From positions 1 through 54,614 of the forward strand of contig CANIRZ010000008.1 of the NCBI GenBank assembly GCA_947470185.1: a stretch of 54,614 nucleotides of DNA. Reading direction: 5' to 3'. The translations under genes and the position numbers were made by a program. This document shows positions 35,420 through 44,537 of the stretch, piece by piece (positions within the stretch are counted from its first letter, which is position 1; the number at the start of each line of letters is the position of its first letter). The stretch comes from Sphingomonadales bacterium (lineage in GTDB: Bacteria; Pseudomonadota; Alphaproteobacteria; Sphingomonadales; Sphingomonadaceae). The notes under the pieces are model-generated. The model was not told the DNA's origin, did not search any database, and saw only the letters and a list, made by a program, of their open reading frames with translations.

Positions 35420-36421
35420 TCACATCCAGCCAGCGAGTTCGCGGCGCACAATCGTCTCAACCATGTCCATGCCCACTGGGCTGTCGTTTAGGCACGGCAA
35501 ATAGGCGTAATGGGTTCCGCCAGCTTCCTCGAACTGCTCATGCCCCTGCATGGCCAACTCTTCGAGCGTCTCAAGACAATCCACAGAAAATCCAGGCGCA
35601 AAAATGGCCACTTTCTTGGTCCCTTCGCGTGCCAGGCGCATCAGCGTATGGTCAGTCGCCGGCTCAAGCCATTTGGCCCGACCAAAACGTGACTGAAAAC
35701 TGATCACCAGATCGCGGTCCATGGCCTCGGACAACAAACGCGCCGTTTTTTGGCAGTGGCAGTGATAAGGATCGCCCAGCTGCAATGTCCGTTCCGGCAT
35801 CCCGTGGAAACTGATGACAATGGCTTCGGGTTCAAAATCAAGTGCCGCCAATGATGCTTCAATCGAAGTTTTGAGCGCGCCAATATAGCCTGCATCATCA
35901 TGATAGGCCGGAAGCGTGCGTATGGCGGGGTGCCAACGCATCGCCGTCAGGGCGGCATAAGCCTCATCCAATACGGTTCCAGTCGTCGCGCCCGAATATT
36001 GCGGATACATGGGCGCAATCAATATGCGGTTACACCCAGCCGTCTTCATCGCCGCAAGCTGATCAGCGACCGACGGATTACCATAACGCATGGCATAACG
36101 GACGTCGGCGCTGTCGCCCATCCGCGCCTGAAGTGCCTCGGCCTGTCCAGCCGTGAAAAACGCAAGAGGCGATCCTTTATCCGTCCACACCTTCGCATAT
36201 GCTTGGGCAGATTTCTGCGGGCGCGTGTTCAAGATAATGCCACGCAAGATCGGTTGCCAGATAAGCGCAGGAATTTCGACAACGCGGCGGTCAGATAGAA
36301 ACTGCTTTAGGTAACGCTTCACAGCCGACGTTGTCGGCGCGTCCGGCGTTCCTAAATTAACAAGGAGAACGCCAATCTTTGGCGTCGCAACGGGTGGGTG
36401 GTCAATAGGTAAGGTCATCAT
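35420..36421 (-). CDS. hemH: Ferrochelatase
   Basis: Inserts Fe2+ into protoporphyrin IX, the last step of haem synthesis, at the membrane. The 333 residues contain GVLLVNLGTPDAP near 18-30, SFHGMPERTLQLGDPYHCHC near 202-221 with the conserved active-site His, and the FAPGFSVDCLETLEEL segment near 277-292. The ATG overlaps the stop of the molybdenum hydroxylase gene (ATGA); a second ATG right after gives TGATG, so the exact start is one of two adjacent codons. Confidence 0.95.
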   Translation of the reverse strand: MMTLPIDHPPVATPKIGVLLVNLGTPDAPTTSAVKRYLKQFLSDRRVVEIPALIWQPILRGIILNTRPQKSAQAYAKVWTDKGSPLAFFTAGQAEALQARMGDSADVRYAMRYGNPSVADQLAAMKTAGCNRILIAPMYPQYSGATTGTVLDEAYAALTAMRWHPAIRTLPAYHDDAGYIGALKTSIEASLAALDFEPEAIVISFHGMPERTLQLGDPYHCHCQKTARLLSEAMDRDLVISFQSRFGRAKWLEPATDHTLMRLAREGTKKVAIFAPGFSVDCLETLEELAMQGHEQFEEAGGTHYAYLPCLNDSPVGMDMVETIVRRELAGWM

Positions 36422-38694
36422 AGTCCTTTGGACAATAGAGGTAATTCGCGCAGCCTTATACCGGATGCAGAAAAAACGGCGTTGGCAATGGCTGGGGCCA
36501 CGGCAGGTACACCAAGTTCAGTCACCCCGCCCGGCGCCGCGTCGTTGCGGACAAATTCGACCGTAATGTCTGGTACGTCGACTAATTTGGGTAAATCAAT
36601 GTCGCGCAGTCCGCGCGCCGTTGGCATGCCACTTTCAAAGTCCGTAACCGCCCCCAATGCCTGCGCCAATCCAAAGACGATGCCGCCTTCAATCTGCTGG
36701 CGTGCCAGATCGGGGTTAATTAACCGGCCGCAATCAGCCATGGCATGAATGCGCTCAACGCGCACGCCGGTCGCGCCGGTGCGCGCGGTCACGATGATGG
36801 CAATATGGCTACCCCGCATGCTGTGGCATGCAATACCACGCCCGCTGCCCGACCCGCCGCCATCCCAGCCAGCCATCTTTGCAACACCCGTCAGGCAACG
36901 CGCCAGACGGGTCTGCCCAACCAGCATCTGCATACGGAATGACAGCGGCTCAACGCCTGCTTTGTGTGCAAGTTCGTCGATAAACCCTTCGACAAAAAAG
37001 CAATTATAGCTGTTTGCCAACCCGCGCCATGGGCCAGTCGGCATAGGCATTGCGACAGGGAAATGGTCAATGGCGATATTTGGGATGGCGTAAGGGACCT
37101 GCGCCCCTTCAACCGCCATAACATCAAATGCGCCTGATGCCGACTTTCGAGCTTTATCCGGCGTTTGGCCATCTATCCGGTTGGCAAGCTCACGCATAGT
37201 CGATGCCGCCGCCACCCTTATTGCAAGGCCAGTAATCGCGCCATCCGCGTTCATGGCTGCTGAAAGTCTGCCAAGTGCTGGGCTGCGAACATGATCGCGC
37301 ATGAAATCTTCTGTGCGAGACCACGTTAATTGCACGGGTCGGCCGACTTCTTTGGCAATAACTGCAACCTGCGCCGCGACGACATTGTCGAAATTGCGAT
37401 CGAAACTGCCGCCCGCCATGACGGGATATAGCACAACATCATCAACATCTATGCCAATGGCATCTGCTGCTGCGCGCTTTGCCCCTTGCGGCGCCTGCGT
37501 TGCGAGCCACAATTGCAAGCGGCCATCGTGGAAATTTGCTGTCGCCGTCCGCGTCTCAATAGGGGCGTGAACAGCTGCGCCGACCGAGTAGTCTGCCTTG
37601 AAAATGCGCGGCGCGGTTTCGGGCGCAATTGCCGCATCTACGTCGCCCGTTTTAACGGCGCGAAAGCCAGGCCCCTTGGCAATTGCTTTGGAAAGGGACT
37701 CCGCAATCTGCGCGCTGTCCGCCATTCGGCCCTTCGTTCTGAACACCGGCTTCATGGTATCAAGTGCATGATTAGCCGCCCACCAATTGCTCGCCACCGC
37801 CGCGACCCAATTGTCGGTTTTGACGACCTGAATCACGCCGCGCGTCTTCATTCCAGCCTTCGTATCGACTGATATCAGGCTGGTGTCGCCCGCTGGCCCT
37901 GCCCGTACCGAAGCAAACAGCATGTCTGGCAAGCGGATATCCCCTGCGAAACTTGCACTGCCATCAACCTTAGCCGACAAATCAAGGCGGGGCGCGTCCC
38001 GTCCGGAAAGATGGTTGCGTGGAGATGGATTCAGCGGGATCGGCGACGGCACGTCAATCGCCGATGCCGCAACCACCAACTCGGCAAAGGACAAACGCCG
38101 CTTTCCCGCTATCACAAAGCCCCGATCGGTCCGGCACTGTTCCCACGCAATATCCCAGCGCGCGGCGGCTGCCTGACACAATAAAGCCCGCGCAGCAGCG
38201 CCAGCTTCGCGGCATGGCATTTCGAACTGCCGGATGGATGACGATCCGCCGGTTACGACAAACATGTCGCGGCGGGCCAACTCGTTAATGCTGCGTGCAA
38301 GGACGCCACTATCGCCATCGACGCCGACATTTTCGGGCAAAAATGCCGGCGACCATTCGCGCGCTAGCAAAGTATTGGCAAAAATCGGGCTTGGCGGAAC
38401 AGGTTGCACTGCAACTGAACGCCAATCGGCACCCAATTCACCTGCTACAATTTGCGCCAGCGCCGTATACACGCCTTGGCCGGACTCGCTTTGCGGAATG
38501 GCGACAACAACCTTGCCGTCTTCTGCGATTTTAAGCCACGGGCCGAACAGATGCTCACCATCTGCTGCGTTTAAATTTGGCGCATAACGGCGGGGCCAAA
38601 GTCCCCATGCCACCAATAGTCCAACACCCGCACCCCCGCCAACTATCAGCTTTCTGCGGCTGATACCACCTTTGGGCGCAGGCGCTTCATTCAT
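36418..38694 (-). CDS. Tat-exported molybdenum hydroxylase large subunit
   Basis: A 758-residue xanthine dehydrogenase-family molybdopterin-binding subunit, most like isoquinoline 1-oxidoreductase/aldehyde dehydrogenase beta subunits. The N-terminus is a Tat signal: SRRKLIVGG at 12-20 followed by a hydrophobic stretch, so it should be periplasmic. Mo-site residues include the catalytic Glu in GVTELGVPAVAPAIANA near the C-terminus. The usual small [2Fe-2S] subunit and cytochrome partners are not adjacent. It is coupled by ATGA overlap both to apbC upstream and hemH downstream. Substrate unknown. Confidence 0.88.
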   Translation of the reverse strand: MNEAPAPKGGISRRKLIVGGGAGVGLLVAWGLWPRRYAPNLNAADGEHLFGPWLKIAEDGKVVVAIPQSESGQGVYTALAQIVAGELGADWRSVAVQPVPPSPIFANTLLAREWSPAFLPENVGVDGDSGVLARSINELARRDMFVVTGGSSSIRQFEMPCREAGAAARALLCQAAAARWDIAWEQCRTDRGFVIAGKRRLSFAELVVAASAIDVPSPIPLNPSPRNHLSGRDAPRLDLSAKVDGSASFAGDIRLPDMLFASVRAGPAGDTSLISVDTKAGMKTRGVIQVVKTDNWVAAVASNWWAANHALDTMKPVFRTKGRMADSAQIAESLSKAIAKGPGFRAVKTGDVDAAIAPETAPRIFKADYSVGAAVHAPIETRTATANFHDGRLQLWLATQAPQGAKRAAADAIGIDVDDVVLYPVMAGGSFDRNFDNVVAAQVAVIAKEVGRPVQLTWSRTEDFMRDHVRSPALGRLSAAMNADGAITGLAIRVAAASTMRELANRIDGQTPDKARKSASGAFDVMAVEGAQVPYAIPNIAIDHFPVAMPMPTGPWRGLANSYNCFFVEGFIDELAHKAGVEPLSFRMQMLVGQTRLARCLTGVAKMAGWDGGGSGSGRGIACHSMRGSHIAIIVTARTGATGVRVERIHAMADCGRLINPDLARQQIEGGIVFGLAQALGAVTDFESGMPTARGLRDIDLPKLVDVPDITVEFVRNDAAPGGVTELGVPAVAPAIANAVFSASGIRLRELPLLSKGL

Positions 38695-39665
38695 GCAACG
38701 GTATCTTTCGGCGAATCAATCCACGTTGCGACACGCTGCGCGATCGCGGAATAGGCATCGCTAATTGGTCCTTCACCCAACGCTGGCGGTGTTCCGGCGT
38801 CGCTTTCTATCCGTATATTGATGTCGAGCGGGATGCGCCCCAAAAAGGGGATGCCGAGCTCTTTCGCAGCCGCCTCTGCGCCGCCCGAACCGAACGGATC
38901 ACTCATTTCACCGCAATGCGGGCAAAGATACCCAGCCATATTCTCCACTAAACCAATGATAGGCACCTTAGCCGTGTCGAAAAAGCTGATGGCTCGCATG
39001 GCATCCATGAGCGCCAGATCTTGCGGCGTAGAAATGATGACTGCGCCTATCGGTTTGTGCTTTTGAACCATCGACAATTGAATGTCGCCAGTGCCGGGAG
39101 GCATATCAACGACGATGTCCCGGACATTACCCCATTTGGCATCGACAAGCTGTGACAGCGCGTTGCCCGCCATTGGGCCCCGCCATGCGATAGCCTGCCC
39201 AGGATTGACCAATTGCCCCATGGAAAGGAAAGGCACGCCACCTGCACCCATAACTGGTATCATAGTCTTGCCTTCGGCCTCCGGCTTGATGCCCTCAGCG
39301 CCCATCAGCCGCGGCTGCGATGGACCATAGATATCCGCGTCAACCAGCCCCACCGATCGCCCTGTCCGTGCCATGGCGATGGCAAGGTTTGTTGATAGTG
39401 TTGATTTTCCGACGCCGCCCTTACCGCTGGCCACTGCGATGAGGCGCGGGACGATGCGTTCAGCGGTCAACATAATGCGCACAGATTGTGCGCCAACCTG
39501 TTCAATCGCGGCGCGAACATCGGCCTCAATTTCAACGCGCTGGTCGGAGTTTAAACCGGTGACGTCCAGCATCAACGAGATCCCGTCGTCGGCGACCTTT
39601 ACACCGCTCGCGCGGCTTCCTACAACAGCGGTTATGGCATCGGTAAAAGCATTAAAATCAGGCAT
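38691..39665 (-). CDS. apbC: Fe-S cluster carrier ApbC/Mrp
   Basis: A 324-residue P-loop NTPase that carries Fe-S clusters to target apoproteins. The deviant Walker A ASGKGGVGKST lies at 79-89, the switch region DADIYGPSQPRL near 103-114, and the cluster-binding CPHC near 253-256. The first ~75 residues form the DUF59/MIP18-like domain (MPDFNAFTDAITAVVG). I chose the ATG at 39665; the frame is open 27 codons upstream but enters the divergent promoter. It heads the minus-strand operon with the molybdenum hydroxylase and hemH. Confidence 0.94.
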   Translation of the reverse strand: MPDFNAFTDAITAVVGSRASGVKVADDGISLMLDVTGLNSDQRVEIEADVRAAIEQVGAQSVRIMLTAERIVPRLIAVASGKGGVGKSTLSTNLAIAMARTGRSVGLVDADIYGPSQPRLMGAEGIKPEAEGKTMIPVMGAGGVPFLSMGQLVNPGQAIAWRGPMAGNALSQLVDAKWGNVRDIVVDMPPGTGDIQLSMVQKHKPIGAVIISTPQDLALMDAMRAISFFDTAKVPIIGLVENMAGYLCPHCGEMSDPFGSGGAEAAAKELGIPFLGRIPLDINIRIESDAGTPPALGEGPISDAYSAIAQRVATWIDSPKDTVA

Positions 39666-39695
39666 AGTTTGCCGAATAGATTCAGAATTGCGGGA

Positions 39696-39721
39696 TTGAC
39701 ACTGTTTTTCTGAAAAACAGT
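39696..39721. promoter_or_regulatory. Perfect 9-bp inverted repeat in the apbC-hflK promoter region
   Basis: ACTGTTTTT-CTG-AAAAACAGT at 39701-39721 is a perfect 21-bp inverted repeat, 16 nt before the hflK ATG. It abuts TTGACA at 39696-39701. It lies in the 71-nt gap between divergent apbC and hflK and could be an operator for both, or a hairpin in one leader. No matching regulator is identified. Confidence 0.55.
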
Positions 39722-39736
39722 TCCCATAAAGGTTGT

Positions 39737-40855
39737 ATGAGCACAAAAATTGACGAGCAGGGATCCATTATTTTGACAACGGATGGCAAAGGACCGTGGG
39801 ATTCTCCGGATTCTGCAGACATTAACGCGGTAGGCGATTCAAGCGGCCGTGGCGGTGGATCTAAACAAGATCCCGTGAACCCGTGGGACCCAACACCCGA
39901 CCCAGCCGCGCGCGTGCGCGGACGCGGTCCTTCGCTCGAAGAAATGCTGCGCGGAAAAGGCCCTGGATTTGGCGGCTTACCCAAACGTCCCAACGGCAAA
40001 AGCTGGTTTCCCCTCATCATAGGCGCCTTTCTTGCGCTGTGGCTTGTGTGGACAAGCATCCACCGAATTGGTCCTGAGCAAGAGGGTGTTGTCATGCAAC
40101 TGGGCAAATATGCGCGCACAGTTCAGCCAGGCATCCAATTTACCTTACCCGCACCGTTCGAAAACATCACAAAGATCGACACAAAACAGATCCAAACGAC
40201 TTCGATCGGGTCGCCCAAGCCAAGCAGCGAAAATCTGGTTCTATCGAAGGATCAGAGTATCATCGATATGGCGTATGATGTGCGGTGGTCGATTAAAAAT
40301 CCATCGCTGTATCTGTTCCAGCTCGATAATCCCGACGGCACCGTAAAAGAGGTCGCGGAGAGCGCTATGCGCGCTGCGGTGGCCAATTATGACCTGACTC
40401 AAGCTATCGGCCCTGGCCGGGGTGCAATTGAGCTTGAGGTGCGCCGCCGGATGCAGCAAGTGCTCGACGAATATCGGGCCGGCGTTTTGATCCAGAGCAT
40501 CTCCATACGCCAGTCGGATCCTCCAGCCGAAGTAACCGACGCGTTCCGTGAAGTGAACGCTGCGCAGCAACGCCGCGAAAGTTATCTCAACGATGCCCGC
40601 GCGTATGCCAGCAGGGTAACGGAACTCGCGCTGGGTGAAACTGCGGAGTTCGACAAAATCTATGTACAATATAAACAGGCGCCTGAGGTGACTAAGCGCC
40701 GTCTATATTATGAAACCATGGAACAGGTGCTGGGCAAGGTCGACAAAACGATCGTAGAGACCGGCGGTGTGAATACTTATCTCCCACTTCCAGAATTCCA
40801 GAAAAAGGCGGCTCAAAAAACCGAGCCTGTAGTCGTGACAGGGAACAAGCAATGA
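39737..40855 (+). CDS. hflK: FtsH modulator HflK
   Basis: A 372-residue SPFH/band-7 membrane protein that, with HflC, forms a ring around FtsH and tunes membrane-protein degradation. The N-terminal ~90 residues are Gly/Pro-rich and cytoplasmic, one transmembrane helix lies near 94-112 (FPLIIGAFLALWLVW), and the SPFH domain follows with GPEQEGVVMQLGKY and SIRQSDPP. The stop overlaps the hflC start (ATGA). ftsH itself is not in the window. Confidence 0.94.
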   Translation: MSTKIDEQGSIILTTDGKGPWDSPDSADINAVGDSSGRGGGSKQDPVNPWDPTPDPAARVRGRGPSLEEMLRGKGPGFGGLPKRPNGKSWFPLIIGAFLALWLVWTSIHRIGPEQEGVVMQLGKYARTVQPGIQFTLPAPFENITKIDTKQIQTTSIGSPKPSSENLVLSKDQSIIDMAYDVRWSIKNPSLYLFQLDNPDGTVKEVAESAMRAAVANYDLTQAIGPGRGAIELEVRRRMQQVLDEYRAGVLIQSISIRQSDPPAEVTDAFREVNAAQQRRESYLNDARAYASRVTELALGETAEFDKIYVQYKQAPEVTKRRLYYETMEQVLGKVDKTIVETGGVNTYLPLPEFQKKAAQKTEPVVVTGNKQ

Positions 40856-41697
40856 TTAGCACATTCCTGCGAAACCCAATGTACCTCGCATTATCCGTAA
40901 TCGCCGCGCTCATCCTTATGAGCATGTCCATTAATGTAGTGCCCGAAACGCAGCAGGCCATCATCAGCAGCTATGGTAAGGTTGATCGGATCGTAAACCC
41001 CTACAAAGCGGGTGAACAATTTGGCGAAACGCGCGCCGGGCTTACCTTCCGCATCCCGTTGGTTGAACAAATCCAGATCATCGACAAGCGCGTGTTGAGC
41101 GTTGAGATGGAGCAGCAAGAAGTGCTGTCTACCGACCAATTACGACTTCAGGTGGATGCGTTTGCACGCTTTCGTATTACCAAGCCGGCGCAAATGTATC
41201 GGACAATCCGAACCGAAGATCGTTTGCGGGACCAGTTGCGCACAATTTTAGGATCGTCGCTGCGCAACGAGCTGGGTAAGCGCACCTTTGTTGCATTGTT
41301 GAGCGCCGAACGCGGTGAAGTGATGGAAAATATCCAGACCGCGCTGAACCGCGAAGCCAGCAAATATGGCGCAGAGGTTATTGATGTCCGCATCAAACGT
41401 GCCGACTTGCCAGCAGCAACTTTGCAGTCGGCCTACAACCGCATGCGCAGCGCCCGAAATCAGGAAGCCATCGCCATCGACGCCGAAGGCCAAAAGGAGG
41501 CACAGATCATCCGCGCTGACGCCGAGGCAGAGGCCGCCCGCATCTACGCGATAAGCTATGGCAAGGACCCAGGATTCTACGATTTCTATCGCGCAATGCA
41601 GAGCTATCGTCAGACGTTCCAAAATGGCGAAGGTTCAAGCAACATCATCTTGTCTCCGCAAAACGCGTATCTGGAGAAATTCCGCAACGGACGTTAG
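40852..41697 (+). CDS. hflC: FtsH modulator HflC
   Basis: The 281-residue partner of HflK, with a transmembrane helix near 10-28 and the SPFH domain: NVVPETQQAIISSYGKV near 28-44, RIKRADLPAATLQSAYNRM near 177-195 and EAEAARIYAISYGKDPGFYDF near 223-243. It begins within the hflK stop (ATGA overlap), which fixes the ATG. degP follows after about 100 nt and may be read from the same transcript. Confidence 0.95.
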   Translation: MISTFLRNPMYLALSVIAALILMSMSINVVPETQQAIISSYGKVDRIVNPYKAGEQFGETRAGLTFRIPLVEQIQIIDKRVLSVEMEQQEVLSTDQLRLQVDAFARFRITKPAQMYRTIRTEDRLRDQLRTILGSSLRNELGKRTFVALLSAERGEVMENIQTALNREASKYGAEVIDVRIKRADLPAATLQSAYNRMRSARNQEAIAIDAEGQKEAQIIRADAEAEAARIYAISYGKDPGFYDFYRAMQSYRQTFQNGEGSSNIILSPQNAYLEKFRNGR

Positions 41698-41801
41698 TAG
41701 ACATTAAGACATCCATTCAATTGGCGTTAAGCTTTGCTACGCCATCGAAGGGCTGATTTTCGGGCCAATTGCCCATTGAATAGACGAAGGGAATTATATC
41801 C

Positions 41802-43289
41802 GTGCGTTACGCTTATGCAGTTACCACCGCGCTCCTGATGGCAGGCGGCACAGTCGCTCTGGTCAATGACAACCCTGTCACCGCACAGACCGGCCTTGCC
41901 GTTTCAGAACAAGCCAATCTTGCACCCGGCGGGGCACCGGCAACCTTCGCAGACCTCGCCGCGCAGTTGCAGCCAGCCGTGGTGAACATCGCCACGCGTC
42001 AAAAGGTGCAGGTCGCCACCAGCCTCAACCCGCTGACGGGCGAACGTCGGCCAGTGACGCAAGAACAGGCCAGTGGCGGATCGGGCTTTCTGATTTCAAG
42101 CGACGGTTATATCGTGACCAACAACCACGTAATCGTCGGCGGCCCAGCTGGTGACGCCGTTGACCGTGTCACGGTCACTTTGTTCGATGGCAAAGAATAT
42201 GAGGCCGAAATCGTTGGCCGCGACCCATCTTCGGATGTTGCCTTGCTGAAAATTCGCGCGACAGATCTGCCCTTTGTCAAAATGGCAGATTCCAAGAAAA
42301 GCCGCGTTGGTGACTGGGTTATCGCCATCGGTAACCCCCTTGGTTTGGGTAACACGGTAACTGCGGGGATTATTTCTGCGCTTCAGCGCAACATCGGCGC
42401 CGGCGGCGCGTATGATCGCTTCATTCAAACCGACACCGCGATTAACCCCGGTAACTCCGGCGGACCTTTGTTCAACCTGAAGGGTGAAGTTGTCGGCATC
42501 AACAACCGCCTGATTTCGCCAGTAGGTGCCAATATCGGCGTTGGCTTTGCCATTCCTGCTGATGAAGCCATTCCGGTGATTGAATCTTTGAAAAAGGGCG
42601 TTCGTCCGGAACGCGGCTATCTCGGTATCAGCATCACCCCCGTCAGCGAAGATCTTGCCGATGCGCTTGGCCTTGAGAAAAATCGCGGTGAATTCGTCGC
42701 ACGCGTTGTCGCTGGCGAAGGCGCGGACAAAGCAGGCTTAAAGGAAGGCGACATCGTCTTGCGCGTCGACAGCCGCGAAGTGACCCCCGAAGCCACTCTG
42801 TCTTACATCGTAGCCAACATTAAACCTGGCACACGAATTCCGCTCGACATCTTGCGCGAAGGCAAGCCGTTGAAGCTGACTGCAACTATCGGCGCCCGTC
42901 CTCCGGAAGAAAAGCTCGCCCAAAGCAACTTCAATCCGGAAGAAAACAAGGACTTCGACAAACAAACCGATACGCCCGATTCCAAGGTCATCCGTGACAA
43001 GCTTGGTCTCAGCGTCATTCCGCTCGACGCGGAAATAGCGCGGGCGCTCGGTATGACCGCTGATGTCAAAGGCATCGTTGTCGACGTTCCCGGCGCCGGT
43101 ACAGCTGCGCAGGTTGGTTTGCGTCGCGGCGATGTAATCGTCTCGGCCAATTACAAACCTGTCACCACAGCCGCTGGTCTCGCAACTGCGGTCAAGGATG
43201 CGCAGGCCGCAGGTCGCGGGGCGATCTTGCTTGGCGTCAAACGGCGCGGGGCAGCCACGCAATATGTGACCGTGCGCTTAGAGGACTAA
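41802..43289 (+). CDS. Do-family periplasmic serine protease (DegP/DegQ)
   Basis: A 495-residue HtrA-type protease/chaperone of the periplasm. Signal sequence near 1-29; trypsin-fold protease with the triad H109 (TNNHVIVGG), D145 (SSDVALLKI) and S219 (NPGNSGGPLF); then two PDZ domains (about 285-375 and 400-490). The start is GTG 41802, 10 nt after GACGAAGGGAA; no ATG suits better. DegP versus DegQ/MucD cannot be settled. Its position after hflKC links two membrane/envelope quality-control systems. Confidence 0.92.
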   Translation: MRYAYAVTTALLMAGGTVALVNDNPVTAQTGLAVSEQANLAPGGAPATFADLAAQLQPAVVNIATRQKVQVATSLNPLTGERRPVTQEQASGGSGFLISSDGYIVTNNHVIVGGPAGDAVDRVTVTLFDGKEYEAEIVGRDPSSDVALLKIRATDLPFVKMADSKKSRVGDWVIAIGNPLGLGNTVTAGIISALQRNIGAGGAYDRFIQTDTAINPGNSGGPLFNLKGEVVGINNRLISPVGANIGVGFAIPADEAIPVIESLKKGVRPERGYLGISITPVSEDLADALGLEKNRGEFVARVVAGEGADKAGLKEGDIVLRVDSREVTPEATLSYIVANIKPGTRIPLDILREGKPLKLTATIGARPPEEKLAQSNFNPEENKDFDKQTDTPDSKVIRDKLGLSVIPLDAEIARALGMTADVKGIVVDVPGAGTAAQVGLRRGDVIVSANYKPVTTAAGLATAVKDAQAAGRGAILLGVKRRGAATQYVTVRLED

Positions 43290-43329
43290 AGACTGTTGTC
43301 CGTCGCGTCAGGCTGGTGCTAGATAGGTC

Positions 43330-44535
43330 ATGGACTTAATCAGCACTGACTGGCGCGATGACGCCGAACACATTCTTCCCGACCTTGTCGACCTGCGGCG
43401 GGCCATTCATGCAGAACCCGAATTGGGTCTGCAGAACCCCAAGACGCTCGCAAAAATTAAGGATGCACTTGCCGGCCTTCCGCTTGAGTTTCGGGAAGGG
43501 CCATCGACAACGGGTTTGATTGCGACCCTCAAAGGCCCTGCCAACGGCCGCACCGTGTTGCTGCGCGGCGATATGGATGCGCTGCCGCTGCACGAGGATA
43601 CAGGACTAGAGTATAGCTCGCTGACCGAAGGCGCGATGCATGCCTGCGGGCATGATACCCATGTCGCAATGCTGGTGGGTGCAGCCAAGATGCTATGTGC
43701 CAAGCGCGAGCAACTTGCAGGTACCGTCCAGTTCATGTTTCAACCTGGTGAAGAAGGCCATCATGGCGCGCGCTTCATGCTTGACGATGGCCTGATTGAT
43801 CCCCTCCCCGACGCGGCATTTGCCTTGCACATCATGCCCAACGCGCCGCGCGGTGTGTTCAGCGGCCGAAGCGGGCCGTTATTGGCTTCATCCGACGTGC
43901 TGACCATCACGGTCAAGGGCGCGGGCGGCCACGCTTCGATGCCGCATGACGCCATCGACCCCATCCCCGTTGCCTGCGAAATCGTTTCGGCAATCCAGTC
44001 AATGGTGACACGCAAGATTTCGGTGTTCAATCCAGCGGTCATCACCATCGCCAAAATCTCGGCGGGTACGACGAACAATATCATTCCCGAAACAGCGCAT
44101 TTGCTTGGTACAATCCGGACATTGTCGCCGCAGTCGCGCGCGCGGGTGGCCGAAGAACTGCACCGCCTTGCCCCGGGAATCGCCGCTGCGCATGGCTGTA
44201 GCGCGGAAGTGCATATTGAACAGGGCTTCCCCGTCACCGTCTGCGACGACCGCGCCGTCCAATTCGGCAAAACTGTGGTTGAAACTATGTTCGGCGCGGA
44301 AAGCTGGATTACGCTTGATACACCCATTATGGGTGCCGAGGACTTTGCCTATGTCCTCGAAAAAGTCCCCGGCGCTATGTTCTTCTTGGGCGCATCCCAC
44401 GAAGGCGACGACTGGCGGTCCTGTTGCGGGCTACACTCCAACCGAATGGTATTGGACGACAGCGTCATGGCCAAAGGAGCGGCGCTGCATGCCGCCATCG
44501 CAGAACGTTATCTGGCCGAAGGCTTTGCCGGATAA
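43330..44535 (+). CDS. M20-family amidohydrolase
   Basis: A 401-residue metalloenzyme of the hippurate/N-acyl-amino-acid hydrolase group. Metal ligands appear in MHACGHDTHVAM near 99-110 and PGEEGHHGARFM near 139-150. The dimerisation (lid) domain is inserted near 180-290 with GGHASMPHDAIDPI. Substrates are N-acylated amino acids or indole conjugates; not assignable here. No signal peptide. It stands alone and converges with the M19 dipeptidase. Confidence 0.9.
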   Translation: MDLISTDWRDDAEHILPDLVDLRRAIHAEPELGLQNPKTLAKIKDALAGLPLEFREGPSTTGLIATLKGPANGRTVLLRGDMDALPLHEDTGLEYSSLTEGAMHACGHDTHVAMLVGAAKMLCAKREQLAGTVQFMFQPGEEGHHGARFMLDDGLIDPLPDAAFALHIMPNAPRGVFSGRSGPLLASSDVLTITVKGAGGHASMPHDAIDPIPVACEIVSAIQSMVTRKISVFNPAVITIAKISAGTTNNIIPETAHLLGTIRTLSPQSRARVAEELHRLAPGIAAAHGCSAEVHIEQGFPVTVCDDRAVQFGKTVVETMFGAESWITLDTPIMGAEDFAYVLEKVPGAMFFLGASHEGDDWRSCCGLHSNRMVLDDSVMAKGAALHAAIAERYLAEGFAG

Positions 44536-44537
44536 AA

